Part shown: one piece after another, positions 28,682-39,573 of the stretch | How the letters are laid out: every line of letters begins with the position of its first letter | How positions within the stretch are numbered: position 1 is the stretch's first letter | Assembly (NCBI GenBank): GCA_019894885.1 | Contig: JAGXNP010000005.1 | Coordinates: 1 to 45,983, forward strand | Reading direction: 5' to 3' | Source of the DNA: Promethearchaeota archaeon | Lineage (GTDB): Archaea > Asgardarchaeota > Lokiarchaeia > Sigyniarchaeales > SOKP01 | Length of the DNA stretch: 45,983 bases | The notes under the pieces: generated by a model | Databases searched by the model: none | What the model saw: the letters and a program-made list of their open reading frames with translations, nothing else | Told to the model about the DNA's origin: nothing | Position numbers and translations under genes: made by a program

Positions 28682-30424
28682 TTATTCTTCACCTAACTCC
28701 GTTTTTCTCATTCCTCCGTTCTGAGCGACTTCTTGTTGAATCTCTTCTCTCGTTTGACCTCTTGTTGTGTCGAACTCTTCTCTGACTTTTTGCGTAATTT
28801 TTTTGGCTACTTGTTTCTCGATACTTTCACGATGGATCGTGTTCATTGTACAAAAACTTACCTCTTTAACAGAACCATCGGGCATTGCTACGCCGAAATG
28901 AACGATGCATCTTTTAACGCGCTCAATATCCATGTTATATGCGTCTTGGAAGTGCATGCTGGAGAGAAGAAGTGTGCCGTGCGTAAAAGAGCTAATACTT
29001 TCCCAATCACCATTCATTAATAATCTACTAAACATTTCCATGAGTTTTCCCGGTTTCTTGGTATATTGTAATATCCCTAATAGGAATCGGGCTCGAAGTT
29101 GTGTTTTGTCTAAAAAGTCAAGACCGCTATCTAAAGTTTTACCTATGTCGCCTAACATTCCTTCAAAGAATTTAATTGGTTGTTTTTCTTTATGTTTCAC
29201 TTTTTCCCAAAATCGGTTGGCAAAATCGATAACTTTCAGAGGATCGAAGTAATCTATAATAGGAACCATCTCTTGCGTGTCGGGATCTACAACCAAGTAA
29301 GTCGCAAAACCACAGTCAGGCGAGCAGGTAAATTCAACAGGTTCTACATCAGCGAGATAAGCTATAATTCTACCAAATTCAACGATGGTTGATAAAGGAT
29401 ACCATGCTTCGTCCATTCTAATTTTACCGCCAGTCTGATTTTCAATTTCCTCTATCACATCAGCGTTAGTGATTCTTAATTCGTCCATCTCTTCAGCTGT
29501 AATACGACCGCATAAGGACACAGGTTGGAAGGTAATCCCTCTTACCACATCAATATTATCAAGAGCAAACTGAATTATGTTTCCAACTTCAATATCTGTA
29601 ATCCCTTTGACAATTGTAGCTACTAAATTAATGGATGATAATCCTACTTTTCTACAGTTTTCTACAACGCGCATCTTATAAGGCATTAAATTCTTAATGC
29701 CTCGTGTCTTCTCGTAAGTTGCATTATTTATCCCATCAAATTGTAAATATAAAGTATCTAAACCCATCTCGTATACTTTTTTAGTCCACTCAAGTCCACC
29801 GTTTTTTTTCTGGAATCCATACCCGTTGGTAGCGACTATTACTTCTTTAAATCCATAATCTTTTGCCATTTTACAAATTTCAGGAAAATCCTTTCGAACT
29901 GTTGGTTCACCACCAGTAAACATAATAGCAACCGCAGGAATTGGTTTGCTTCTGAAGTGTTTCATTATTCTATCGATTTCTTCTAATGATGGTTGAACTA
30001 AATATCCCGATTTTTGGACATTCGCATAACAGAAATTGCAATTGAAATTACAACGATTTGTTAAATCTATTAAAGCCAAAGTACAAGTTGATAAATGTTC
30101 ACTACAAAGACCACAATTATAGGGGCATCCTCTTTCGTCGTCTGAAGTACAATCAGCGGGATTTGCTTCGCCGTCTTTTTCGAATTGCCAAGCGATTGTA
30201 CCATCTTTTTTTTTCATCTGGAAGTGAGTCCACTTATAGTATTTCGCGTTGGAACTAATAATATCCTTAAAATCGCCGTGTTCGGGGCAGTTTTTAACCA
30301 TGAATATTTTTCCATCTTCTTCTTGAACTACTGCGGGTATTCGTTCTAAGCATTCTGGACAGACCGATGCGGTCTTTCTATAGTATTTCTCGTCTAAAAC
30401 ATCTGTTCCATCTAAATGATACAT
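28682..30424 (-). CDS. Radical SAM enzyme of the Tes (tetraether lipid synthase)/MJ0619-like family
   Basis: N-terminal CPECL...CPEHGDF; CPYNCGLCSEHLSTCTLALIDLTNRCNFNCNFCYA (Cys-rich region plus CxxxCxxC radical SAM motif); additional C-terminal cysteines. Confidence 0.85.
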   Translation of the reverse strand: MYHLDGTDVLDEKYYRKTASVCPECLERIPAVVQEEDGKIFMVKNCPEHGDFKDIISSNAKYYKWTHFQMKKKDGTIAWQFEKDGEANPADCTSDDERGCPYNCGLCSEHLSTCTLALIDLTNRCNFNCNFCYANVQKSGYLVQPSLEEIDRIMKHFRSKPIPAVAIMFTGGEPTVRKDFPEICKMAKDYGFKEVIVATNGYGFQKKNGGLEWTKKVYEMGLDTLYLQFDGINNATYEKTRGIKNLMPYKMRVVENCRKVGLSSINLVATIVKGITDIEVGNIIQFALDNIDVVRGITFQPVSLCGRITAEEMDELRITNADVIEEIENQTGGKIRMDEAWYPLSTIVEFGRIIAYLADVEPVEFTCSPDCGFATYLVVDPDTQEMVPIIDYFDPLKVIDFANRFWEKVKHKEKQPIKFFEGMLGDIGKTLDSGLDFLDKTQLRARFLLGILQYTKKPGKLMEMFSRLLMNGDWESISSFTHGTLLLSSMHFQDAYNMDIERVKRCIVHFGVAMPDGSVKEVSFCTMNTIHRESIEKQVAKKITQKVREEFDTTRGQTREEIQQEVAQNGGMRKTELGEE

Positions 30425-30705
30425 ATTTAATTTTACACCTTTATGTAAAATATTAATTATAAGGTTAATTAAACAAAATTAACTTTTAAGCTATTTAAAT
30501 ATAATCAGATATCTATTATTATTAATAATATTAAAGTTAGTAATAAGTTTTATAAACGAAGATCGCAGCCCCTTCAACTATTTTATTAGATGTATTTAAA
30601 AATAAACTAATTTATTCATAGTTTAAACGTTTTAGTAATATTATTATAGTTGTTTTGAATCTTTTTTGCAGCGTGTATTTTTTCTTCTATTATTAAGTAT
30701 CAAAA

Positions 30706-31767
30706 TTAACTATTTCTTCTTTTAGCTTCAAGTATTGCTACTCCCATGTCAAATACTCTATTAAATGGTTCCTCACCATCTTTTCTTGGTTTCAAGCTAA
30801 TTGCTTCTTCTTGACATACGCTGGCACATAAACCGCATCCAAGGCATAAATCCCGATTCACTATTGCAATATCTTCTATATTTATAGCTTTAACCGGACA
30901 CCTTTCAATGCAATTTCCGCAAACTACACATAGTTCTTCATCGATAATTGATTCAAACACAGCATTCATGAATTTTTTTTTATCTTGTCCAAATTGAGTC
31001 ATACCTTTCATGGAGGCACAACAACAAGGGCAACAATTACAGATATTAGAGAGGTGTTTCGAATTTGCTCCAGCATGAACTAAACCAGATTCATCTGCTT
31101 CTTTAATGATTTTAATTGCTTCTTCAGCTGTTATTTTTCTTCCGATATTGTTTTCTATATAATATTCAGCAGCAGTTCCAAAGCTTAAACAAGTTTCCAT
31201 TGGGTGTTTACATCCTTCATTTAATAGCTGCGATTCTTTTCTACAAATGCAGTCGGCTACAGCAATAACCCGCGCATTTCTTATTGATTCTTTAAGCATT
31301 AGATACGGAAAAAGCGTGGTATCAGTTTTAATAGTCTCTTCTAATGGAATCACTTTAAAGCCGGGAATATTACTTACACCTATCTCTTCAAGGCCCGCTG
31401 TATGATAATATTCTTTAAAAAGTTGAGCTAGTTCTTTATCAATTTTTTTGACAGAGTATTCATACAAGCCTATCATAAAAGGAGCAGCATTAAATAGAGT
31501 TTTGTCATCTCGCCGTGATCGAAAAATAAGTCCTTTCTTTGCCATTACTTCAAGCTTGTCTTCTATTTCAACCAAAGTTTTTCCTACTCTTTTTGCAATA
31601 CTACTGGCTCCTTCGGGTCTTATAGTTAGGAATGTAGTCAATTCAGCTTCTTCTTCAGTAAAAAGCCACCTTAAGATTTCAATTTCAACTCCAGATTGAG
31701 TTTTACGGAATCCTATTGGAAATTGATCAAGGAATTCTCTTAATTTCTCATACGAATTTACAGTCAT
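30706..31767 (-). CDS. Winged-HTH / Cys-cluster / 2x[4Fe-4S] ferredoxin-domain protein, paralog 3
   Basis: Same architecture: CICRKE...CNCCPCCC and CVVCGNCIERCP/CLGCGLCASVCQ. Confidence 0.9.
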   Translation of the reverse strand: MTVNSYEKLREFLDQFPIGFRKTQSGVEIEILRWLFTEEEAELTTFLTIRPEGASSIAKRVGKTLVEIEDKLEVMAKKGLIFRSRRDDKTLFNAAPFMIGLYEYSVKKIDKELAQLFKEYYHTAGLEEIGVSNIPGFKVIPLEETIKTDTTLFPYLMLKESIRNARVIAVADCICRKESQLLNEGCKHPMETCLSFGTAAEYYIENNIGRKITAEEAIKIIKEADESGLVHAGANSKHLSNICNCCPCCCASMKGMTQFGQDKKKFMNAVFESIIDEELCVVCGNCIERCPVKAINIEDIAIVNRDLCLGCGLCASVCQEEAISLKPRKDGEEPFNRVFDMGVAILEAKRRNS

Positions 31768-31827
31768 AGCACTAAAACTATTATTTTCTTCTATTATCTA
31801 ATACTTATTTTAATTTAAAAATAAAGG

Positions 31828-33219
31828 TTAGGTAAATTTATCTTTTAATAAGTGTGTGAGGTCACTCAATTTTTTAGAAATCCTAACTTTAAATATGTGA
31901 TTCTCTTCTAATTCTCTAAATCTATTTGGCAATTTTTTAATATTTTCTTTATAATATTGTTGAATATTATTCAGTTCAGGTAATTCTGTTATTAATATCC
32001 CGTCTTTCATCACTGGAATAAGAAGTGCCTCTGAATTTGGAGGTGCTGATTCAATATCTAACATTAATACATCTTCTTTAAAATCTCCTTGCTTATTATA
32101 AATTCTGTAGATTTGCTTTTTACCGGGATATGTTAATTTATCCTCACTAATTTTAATTTTAGGTTTACGGTTATATTCTATCAGCTTATAAACGCCCGCT
32201 ATGGTTGGATCGTCGCGAGAAGTCGCTAATTCTGTTCCAACTCCAAAAGCATCTATGGGGGCGTTACTCTCTAAGATTTTTTTTATTTTATATTCGTTTA
32301 GATCTGAACTCGCAACGATTAGCACTTTTTCACATCCATTTTCATCTAGAATTTTTCTCACTTTTTTGGCGTGTTCAATGAGATTACCTGAGTCAATTCT
32401 TACAGCCTTAATCGAGTTTTTAAATTTAGAAATCTTTTTAGCTGCTTGTTCTGTATCGTAGGTATCAATTAAGAGGATGGTATTATCTCCGTAGATATTA
32501 TTATAAACTTCGAAACTCTCCATTTCATTATCAAATCTTTGGATAAAACTATGAGCCATAGTCCCACTTGAATTAATACCTAATTCAATATCAGCGATTA
32601 CATTGCTAGAACCGTTAAAACCTGCAATATAACTAGCTCTCGCAGCGTAAACGCCAGCAAGGGGACTGTGCGATCTTCTCGTACCAAACTCTAATAAAGT
32701 CTTATCTTGAGCTACATTTCTTATTCGAGAAGCTTTCGACGCAATAAGAGTCTGATAATTAACAACATTTAACATATAGGTTTCTGCCAATTGAGCGTGG
32801 AACATCGGACCTTGAATCTTTATAATAGGCTCGTTGGGAAAGAAGTAATTACCTTCTCTCATTGCCCACACATCTAATTTGAATTTAAATTTAGGTAAAT
32901 AATCGTCAAAAAAACTAGAATCGATTTTTTTAAAAACCTCTTTTTTTCTAAGAAAATCTATCGTTTTTTCAGTAAATCTAGCATTCTGTAGGTAATGAAT
33001 CACCTGCTCTAAACCAGCAAAAATTAAGTAATTACGATTTTTAGGATATTTCCTGATAAAAAAATCAAAAACAGCAATATCGTCCTCTTCTTTAATATTA
33101 TTTTCGAGATTGTACTGATAGTAAGCTGCGCCCATTGTTAGTTCGTAAAAATCAGTACTCAAGATTAAATTTTGGTCGTTAATAAATCCCGATTTTGAAT
33201 CTTTCATTATTTTCATCAA
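31828..33219 (-). CDS. pncB: Nicotinate phosphoribosyltransferase
   Basis: LSTDFYELTMGAAYYQ..., LLEFGTRRSHSP, AHSFIQRFDNE, VRIDSGNL, FGVGTELATS. Confidence 0.93.
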   Translation of the reverse strand: MMKIMKDSKSGFINDQNLILSTDFYELTMGAAYYQYNLENNIKEEDDIAVFDFFIRKYPKNRNYLIFAGLEQVIHYLQNARFTEKTIDFLRKKEVFKKIDSSFFDDYLPKFKFKLDVWAMREGNYFFPNEPIIKIQGPMFHAQLAETYMLNVVNYQTLIASKASRIRNVAQDKTLLEFGTRRSHSPLAGVYAARASYIAGFNGSSNVIADIELGINSSGTMAHSFIQRFDNEMESFEVYNNIYGDNTILLIDTYDTEQAAKKISKFKNSIKAVRIDSGNLIEHAKKVRKILDENGCEKVLIVASSDLNEYKIKKILESNAPIDAFGVGTELATSRDDPTIAGVYKLIEYNRKPKIKISEDKLTYPGKKQIYRIYNKQGDFKEDVLMLDIESAPPNSEALLIPVMKDGILITELPELNNIQQYYKENIKKLPNRFRELEENHIFKVRISKKLSDLTHLLKDKFT

Positions 33220-33221
33220 TG

Positions 33222-34133
33222 TTATTTCTTCTTTAACCCAGTAACTCTCTTTAACATAAATCCTAAAATCCTATCCTTATTTACTCCACCGTTGCATGTA
33301 ATTTTATCCCTTAGTTTAAATTGGTCGCTCGCATAAAGTTTTTCACTTACCCTTATAATTATTTTGTCAACATTTTCAATATCTTCTTTTCGATAATCAC
33401 TTTTTTTTTTCAATTGTGGGCCAAATTCAACATCTTTTAAAGTTATAAGGTAATAGGTGGTTACATTCCCTTGGAAGTCATCTTCTTTCTCTGCTATATC
33501 TGTTATTTCGGCTTCATAGATAGTTATTCTTTTGTATCTAACTAGAAGGGAACTAACAGCACCTTCATTAATTAACATTCCATCCTTTATAACAATTTTT
33601 TCCACATTTTTTCCAAAATCTTTTGGTAGAGGAGTAAGTTTCCAATCTGATAATTTGAAATAATTTTTCTTTAAGGAATAAATAAATCCAACCCAAAAAT
33701 GGTTACATAAACCCATATTTGAACCAACTCTACAATCACAGTCTCTTTCAGGATCATGGATGTTTTTTGAGGTTATAGATAAATACGAACTTGATTTCCA
33801 ATTAAAGCCTTTGAAATTTAATTCGATTTCATGGTTCTTATCATTAACAACCTTTATATCAGTAATTGACTCTCGGTCTTCACCGTTTATTTTTGCAATT
33901 GCAGTTCTAAAATCTTTCGAAATAATTTCTACTTCCTTCTGTTTTAACAATTCTTTCAGTTCTTCCTCAGCTAAAGAATCAAGTACATGATCGATTAATT
34001 CTGATTTCTTAAATTTTGAAAATCCTTTAATACCAAAATCTCTACAGATGCTTTTTAAACCATCGGCATTTAAAGATTGGAGTAAATACTTCAAATATGT
34101 TTTATCGTCTAGTTTTTTGCTCATAATTTCCAC
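33222..34133 (-). CDS. SWIM zinc-finger protein with SAP/Rho-N-like N-terminus
   Basis: DPERDCDCRVGSNMGLCNHFW gives CxCx7CxH; N-terminal LKSICRDFGIKGFSKFKKSELIDHVL. Confidence 0.8.
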   Translation of the reverse strand: MEIMSKKLDDKTYLKYLLQSLNADGLKSICRDFGIKGFSKFKKSELIDHVLDSLAEEELKELLKQKEVEIISKDFRTAIAKINGEDRESITDIKVVNDKNHEIELNFKGFNWKSSSYLSITSKNIHDPERDCDCRVGSNMGLCNHFWVGFIYSLKKNYFKLSDWKLTPLPKDFGKNVEKIVIKDGMLINEGAVSSLLVRYKRITIYEAEITDIAEKEDDFQGNVTTYYLITLKDVEFGPQLKKKSDYRKEDIENVDKIIIRVSEKLYASDQFKLRDKITCNGGVNKDRILGFMLKRVTGLKKK

Positions 34134-34539
34134 ACTCTATTTTTTAATTGTCTGTAAGTTATTTCTATGATGTTTACCAATAAATAAATTATCCTTTCTT
34201 ATTTAATTATGATTGTCCTAAACCTTATGATTTTATATTTTTAATCCCAAGTCTTATAGTAGTTTTTGTAATAAAATAGTAAAGAAATCCATGCAAGAAG
34301 ATTTATTATTACATTATTCATGTTCGAAATATGACATAATTATCAAAATCTAAATTTTGATTATTAATTTCTTGTAAAAATTTACGGATATATCAATGGG
34401 AATACTTTCGGAACGCGAATTTTACATACCTTTACTCTTAGGAATATAACCAAAATATTTAAAAGTAAGACTTTCCATTTATGATCTATTATATAAACAT
34501 ATATTTAAGTAAAAATTTATAAGCATATAAGAAGTGTAA

Positions 34540-34755
34540 ATGAAAATGAGCGACAGTACACCAGAATACTTGAAATACTTTGGTGAAATTAAATTCGCCG
34601 AAGAAAAAAGTTTAAGTGTATGTGATTTTGAAAGCTCTCTTAGGAAACATTTTTCGAAAGAGGAAAAACTGCCAAGAGGGAGTTATAAATTTGCTGAACT
34701 TAATAATGCCAGTATAAAGGATTTCGAAGATTCCTTTAACAGTTATTTCGAATAA
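34540..34755 (+). CDS. Small hypothetical protein (71 aa)
   Basis: ATG ORF in an isolated intergenic position with a charged globular-type sequence. Confidence 0.55.
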   Translation: MKMSDSTPEYLKYFGEIKFAEEKSLSVCDFESSLRKHFSKEEKLPRGSYKFAELNNASIKDFEDSFNSYFE

Positions 34756-34966
34756 TTCTATAAAATTTTTTTTAAAAATCTCTTTATATTTTAATTTTTC
34801 TATCCAAATCTAATTTATAATATATTTTAATTTCTGTCATCTAAAATTTAATTTACTATTTGGCAGTCTCTACAGTCTTTTATTTATGTTAGGATTTAAT
34901 TGCTAGAAGTTTAATTTATATTGAAGGAAAATCAATAGAACATAATTTAATCAGTATTTTATAAAA

Positions 34967-35824
34967 TTGGTAATAAAAATGGAATTGTTTGATGAAATTG
35001 AAGAAAAATTAATTAAAACAAATGGGATAAAGCTTCACACTGTTATGATAGGGGAAGGTCCGCCCTTAGTTTTACTTCATGGTTTTCCAGATTTTTGGTA
35101 TGGTTGGAAAAGCGTAATTACAGGTCTTAAAAAGCATTACAAATTAATTATTCCCGATATGCGAGGGTACAATTTATCTGACAAACCTAAAGGTGTAAAT
35201 AAATATAAAATCGAGTTTTTAATAGATGACATTAAAGGATTAATTGAGTCTTTAAGCTTAGGAAAGGTTTCTCTTGCCGGGCATGATTGGGGGGGTGTAG
35301 TGGCGTGGGCATTTGCCGAAAAATATCCTGAATTACTGCAAAAGTTGGCGATATTGAATGCTCCTCACATGAAAATATTCCAACAAAAATTGCGAACAGA
35401 TAAAAGACAGCAAAAAGCGAGTTTTTACATTTTCGAATTTCTAAAACCCAATGGAGAAAAATTTCTTTTTAAGGACGATTATAAGTGGTTAAAATTCGCC
35501 GTTTTCGAAGGGATGAAAAATAAGAACAATTTTACTGATTTCGATAAGGAGCAGTATTTAAGTGCGTGGACACAACCAGGAGCAATTTTAGGAGGAGTAA
35601 ATTATTACAGGGCGAATGTTAGTTTTGATGATTGGACAGGAAAAATTACAGTTCCAACTTTAGTTATCCATGGTATGAAAGATATTGCAGTGTTATCTTC
35701 AGTTTTGGATGAATTACCCGATTATATAGACGACTTAAAAATTGTCCGTGCTGAAAATTCATCACATTGGGTCATGCACGACCAACCAGAATTAGTTATT
35801 TCCTCCTTTAAAGAATTTTTCTAA
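34967..35824 (+). CDS. Alpha/beta hydrolase (epoxide hydrolase/haloalkane dehalogenase-like)
   Basis: PLVLLHGFPDFWYGWK (oxyanion HG), SLAGHDWGGVVAW (nucleophile elbow with Asp), HGMKDIAV, NSSHWVMHDQPE. Confidence 0.93.
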   Translation: MVIKMELFDEIEEKLIKTNGIKLHTVMIGEGPPLVLLHGFPDFWYGWKSVITGLKKHYKLIIPDMRGYNLSDKPKGVNKYKIEFLIDDIKGLIESLSLGKVSLAGHDWGGVVAWAFAEKYPELLQKLAILNAPHMKIFQQKLRTDKRQQKASFYIFEFLKPNGEKFLFKDDYKWLKFAVFEGMKNKNNFTDFDKEQYLSAWTQPGAILGGVNYYRANVSFDDWTGKITVPTLVIHGMKDIAVLSSVLDELPDYIDDLKIVRAENSSHWVMHDQPELVISSFKEFF

Positions 35825-36018
35825 CTTTTTGTCTAAATTTTCCCTCTCATTAGCCTATCTATGATTATTAATTATTTTGTGTGATTTAGTTGTCGGTATA
35901 TCTCATTTTTCGATTTAATATAACATAAAGCATAGGTTTATATGCTTACATTTTCATGGAAAATCATAGGAAAATATTTAACTATAATCCGAAATTACTT
36001 ATATAGAAAAATTACTTT

Positions 36019-36471
36019 TTGAAAAATATGTCAGAAAAAGAAGCTTGGGCTTATCAACTTGATTGGTTAAATATTGTAACAATCTTGGGATTAGATACAA
36101 TTGACCAGATCCCCGAAGATAAAAGAATTAGCGTAATCAAGAAACTCTCTAAACTCTATAGTCCAGAATCTCTGCTATCGTTCATACCTCAAGAATTGGA
36201 TGAATTAGTCGCAAGTGAATTAAAAAGCCTTATGGAAAAAGAATTAAGGACACATGCAAAACAAAAAGAAAGAATGGAAAAGCAATTGAGGAATAGAATG
36301 CCTTCCGTTAAACGACCAGGGGTAATAGGAATTGATATGAACGATTTAAAAGATTTACCTGACGATGTCAAAAAAATGTTTTCTAAAATGTTTATGCAGA
36401 ATGAAGGGGATGACGATAAAGACGACGATAGCGACGATTATAGTGAAGATAAGAACTCTTATTATATTTAA
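36019..36471 (+). CDS. Hypothetical protein with strongly acidic C-terminal tail
   Basis: TTG (or ATG at 36028) ORF; C-terminus NEGDDDKDDDSDDYSEDKNSYYI. Confidence 0.7.
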   Translation: MKNMSEKEAWAYQLDWLNIVTILGLDTIDQIPEDKRISVIKKLSKLYSPESLLSFIPQELDELVASELKSLMEKELRTHAKQKERMEKQLRNRMPSVKRPGVIGIDMNDLKDLPDDVKKMFSKMFMQNEGDDDKDDDSDDYSEDKNSYYI

Positions 36472-36500
36472 ACTAAGTTTTGAATAAAAAGAAATAGATT

Positions 36501-38123
36501 TTAATAAATTTTAGATTTCAAGCGATTTATATCTGCTTTCTTTACTTTTTTGTAGAATAAGTAGAATATAAGATATATACTTGATGACCATATAATCCAA
36601 GAGAGGGCTTGATATGTATCCATATTTAAAAGGTAGTTAATGAAATCCTCAATAACGTAAAGCCCTGTGTCTTTAGTATCTCCAGGAATTTCAAAAATCT
36701 TATCATAAAATTGAACGGCCACTAGTGCGTGTGAATTATTTTTTAAATTTTTGAAAATATTTTCAACTGTTTTATTGTTTGGATCATCCAATTTTAATTT
36801 AGTAAAAGTGTTTAAATCTTCATTTGTATGGATATCTGATCCTGCTATACATATCAAATTATTATCTAAGCAATACTGGCGAATGGGTGCATATCTGGAA
36901 TAGCTTCCGCCATTGATAATTTCAAAACCATCAACACCCCAATTTCTTAGTTGTTCAAGAGAATACGGCATTCCATTCCCTCCTTCAGGATTCGCATTAT
37001 AATTATAATGGTTTACTGTTATAAAACCACCATTAGCTTTTACATAACTTATTAACTCAGAAGCGTTCATCGCTTTTGGACCTCCCAAGGTGTAAGATTC
37101 AGGAGGGACGATTTCCTCCTCTAATCCAAAGTAGTTTATATGAATCTCTGGGCTGGTTTCATGATTAGTCCATTCTTCTGCAACCCAAACTGTAAAATCC
37201 AGTCCATTTTTTTTAACGAATTCTCGAGCAGATTGAGCTCCTCTAATATTGTCATGATCGGAAAAAGTAGCTCCTGATATTCCATGTTCCATATACCACA
37301 GTACTCTCTCTTCGGGAGTAAGCCACCCATCAGAAAAAGTGGTATGCACATGAAAATCAAATAAAAATTCATCCTCTTCTAAAGGTGTGGTAGGGATGAT
37401 TCTGTGAGTAGGGAAATTTATAGAAAGCAGAACCACATTAGTACCAAGGAGTAATAATAAAATTCCCGTAAGAAACACAAATTCTTTTTTCAAATTATAG
37501 GTAATTCTTGTCTTTTTTGACTTAGCCCGACGAATATTATTTTCGATTTTTCCAGCAAGGTTAAGTTTAAGTCTAGGATGAATTAACTTTAAAATCGTGT
37601 ATCCAACCTTAATCCCAATTAAAATAAAGCAAAGATGTATTCCAATTTGAATAGGCAGCATAAAATAGCGGTTAACGAAATAAAAACCTTGAATTAAATA
37701 GCCTATCAGTATAATAATTAATATTACAACAAGCGTTATAGATAAAACTTTAAACGCAAAATAGATGAAATCTGTGATGACATGTCTAATGTGATTGTAT
37801 TTTTTTGAAGCTAATTTACTTCTTTTTCTTAAAAACACATAAATAACTCGAAGTATAGGATAAAATATTAAGAACAAGAAAAGCCAAGTGAACTCGTATT
37901 CTAAAGTAGTAGCGATTACCATAAACGGTTCAATTAAATACCTTGCGAATGGTAATAAGCTAAAATATTCCGAAGATACATCAATTTGATTAAGAGCATC
38001 GTAAAAAACAATCGTTCTTGGACCTATTGTTGCTAAAAGTATCAGAATCGCAAACCAAAAAAAAAAAAGTAACGTTAACAGTGAAAATACTTTGTTATTA
38101 CAGATATACGATTTTAACCGCAT
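36501..38123 (-). CDS. Membrane-anchored PHP-domain protein
   Basis: N-terminal multi-TM region followed by FDFHVHTTFSDGWLTPEERV...GATFSDHDN...GSDIHTNED (PHP motifs). Confidence 0.9.
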   Translation of the reverse strand: MRLKSYICNNKVFSLLTLLFFFWFAILILLATIGPRTIVFYDALNQIDVSSEYFSLLPFARYLIEPFMVIATTLEYEFTWLFLFLIFYPILRVIYVFLRKRSKLASKKYNHIRHVITDFIYFAFKVLSITLVVILIIILIGYLIQGFYFVNRYFMLPIQIGIHLCFILIGIKVGYTILKLIHPRLKLNLAGKIENNIRRAKSKKTRITYNLKKEFVFLTGILLLLLGTNVVLLSINFPTHRIIPTTPLEEDEFLFDFHVHTTFSDGWLTPEERVLWYMEHGISGATFSDHDNIRGAQSAREFVKKNGLDFTVWVAEEWTNHETSPEIHINYFGLEEEIVPPESYTLGGPKAMNASELISYVKANGGFITVNHYNYNANPEGGNGMPYSLEQLRNWGVDGFEIINGGSYSRYAPIRQYCLDNNLICIAGSDIHTNEDLNTFTKLKLDDPNNKTVENIFKNLKNNSHALVAVQFYDKIFEIPGDTKDTGLYVIEDFINYLLNMDTYQALSWIIWSSSIYLIFYLFYKKVKKADINRLKSKIY

Positions 38124-38184
38124 AATTATAACTTTGTTTTTATCCTTTAAAATAGTTTAAATTTTATTCAAACCGCTTAACAAT

Positions 38185-39369
38185 TTACATAAAAATGTCA
38201 ATCGTTTTAAGGAAATTAGAAAACTTTTGATAAATTCTTGCGTCTACAACTGGAAGGTTCTCGATCAGTAAATCAGTTAATTCTTTCGTGTTAATTTTAC
38301 ATTTATGGTGAGGTTTCATACCCTTTAATACCAAAAAGAGCACAGGAATTTGTATGCTTCTCAAGCCTGAATCAGAGTTTTTGATTGGATCGAATATATT
38401 TTTCAATTTTCGAATAACATAATTATACAGATTTTCATTGCTCCGAAGTTCTCGTTTTAAATATATAGTTTCCCAACGGTATGTTCTATTCATTAATCGA
38501 ATTTTTTTGACGCATTTGGTATAGTTCTCGTTATTGGTTACTGTGATTAAAAATATTCCTCTTATGAATGAAAAATCCGAGGAACATGCGGATTCAGAGG
38601 ATCCCGGATTAAAAATCCAGTCGTCTAAGATAAATTGTAAATGATAATGACCAAGTGCTAAATAATTTACTCTATCCTTTAGTATTTGAATTCTTTGGTA
38701 ATTAACACCAGGAACTTGTGCCATTTGGCCTTCAATCCCAAAATGCTGAAGAAGAATGTGAAAGAGATTGTCGTCTCTTACGATTCCGTCCCTCAATTTT
38801 GAAAGATATTCTTCTGGATTTTGCCCTAAGTATCTTGTACCATAAATAATTACATCTTTTATTCTGATCTTGCCACCTTTCCCCGTTTTAAAGTCGTATT
38901 CTTTAAATATTTCATCTGGCGCTAATTCTACATCCGCATCCAACAAAATGATTAATCCTAAACTCGCTAATAACTTCAACCAAGACTGATCCCGCTGTTT
39001 AAACCTTTGTCCTCTCGAAAATTTACGGATATCGTGATTTCCTTCAATTGCTACAATTTTAATTCGATTATCGGTCTCATTTTTAAATTTATTAAGTAAA
39101 TTAACTACTCTAGTTAACTTTCCAGGCAACATTTCTAAAGAAGTAAAAACATCACCCCCTAACAGAATAAAGTCTACTTGATGAATAACCGCGGTCGTCA
39201 GGATTTCTTCGAACGCACTTATAAAATCGTTCGCGCGATCTTCGTTTCGATATTGATGGCTACCTAAATGAATATCGCTCGCATGTATAAACTTTATTAA
39301 ACTTGTCACTGCTTTTTGAGCTTTTACTATGCTCTCCGATTGAATATTGGTTCCATTAGCGCTCGTCAT
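38185..39369 (-). CDS. Mre11-like DNA repair exonuclease (metallophosphoesterase)
   Basis: FIHASDIHLGSHQYRNEDRANDF, FILLGGDVF, AIEGNHDIR, ILLQHFGIEG, LALGHYHL. Confidence 0.88.
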   Translation of the reverse strand: MTSANGTNIQSESIVKAQKAVTSLIKFIHASDIHLGSHQYRNEDRANDFISAFEEILTTAVIHQVDFILLGGDVFTSLEMLPGKLTRVVNLLNKFKNETDNRIKIVAIEGNHDIRKFSRGQRFKQRDQSWLKLLASLGLIILLDADVELAPDEIFKEYDFKTGKGGKIRIKDVIIYGTRYLGQNPEEYLSKLRDGIVRDDNLFHILLQHFGIEGQMAQVPGVNYQRIQILKDRVNYLALGHYHLQFILDDWIFNPGSSESACSSDFSFIRGIFLITVTNNENYTKCVKKIRLMNRTYRWETIYLKRELRSNENLYNYVIRKLKNIFDPIKNSDSGLRSIQIPVLFLVLKGMKPHHKCKINTKELTDLLIENLPVVDARIYQKFSNFLKTIDIFM

Positions 39370-39573
39370 AACTATCTATCTTAAATTATCATTTAGCAAA
39401 AGTAATAAATAAGATTTAACAACAATTTATAAATTAAAAAAGTCTAAAGAAGTAGTGAAACCATAGAAAAGACAAATTTATTAACTTTATACGATATATT
39501 CGAATAATATTCTTGTGAAAATTTATTATTTTTTCAATCGAATACGTAAAAAGCTTCTTAGAATTATAATTAC

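Noticed and set aside
28733-29392. Plus-strand ORFs (28733..29020, 28905..29252, 29180..29392)
   Set aside because: They lie antisense inside the strongly supported radical SAM gene and have no family-like sequence.
38185-39369. A Mre11-Rad50-HerA-NurA repair operon
   Set aside because: Only the Mre11-like gene is present; neighbours are a PHP protein and a nucleotidyltransferase, so no such operon exists here.
39515-39573. Upstream start of the adenylyltransferase-like gene
   Set aside because: The internal ATG at 39574 gives a family-like N-terminus; the upstream 20 residues look non-conserved.
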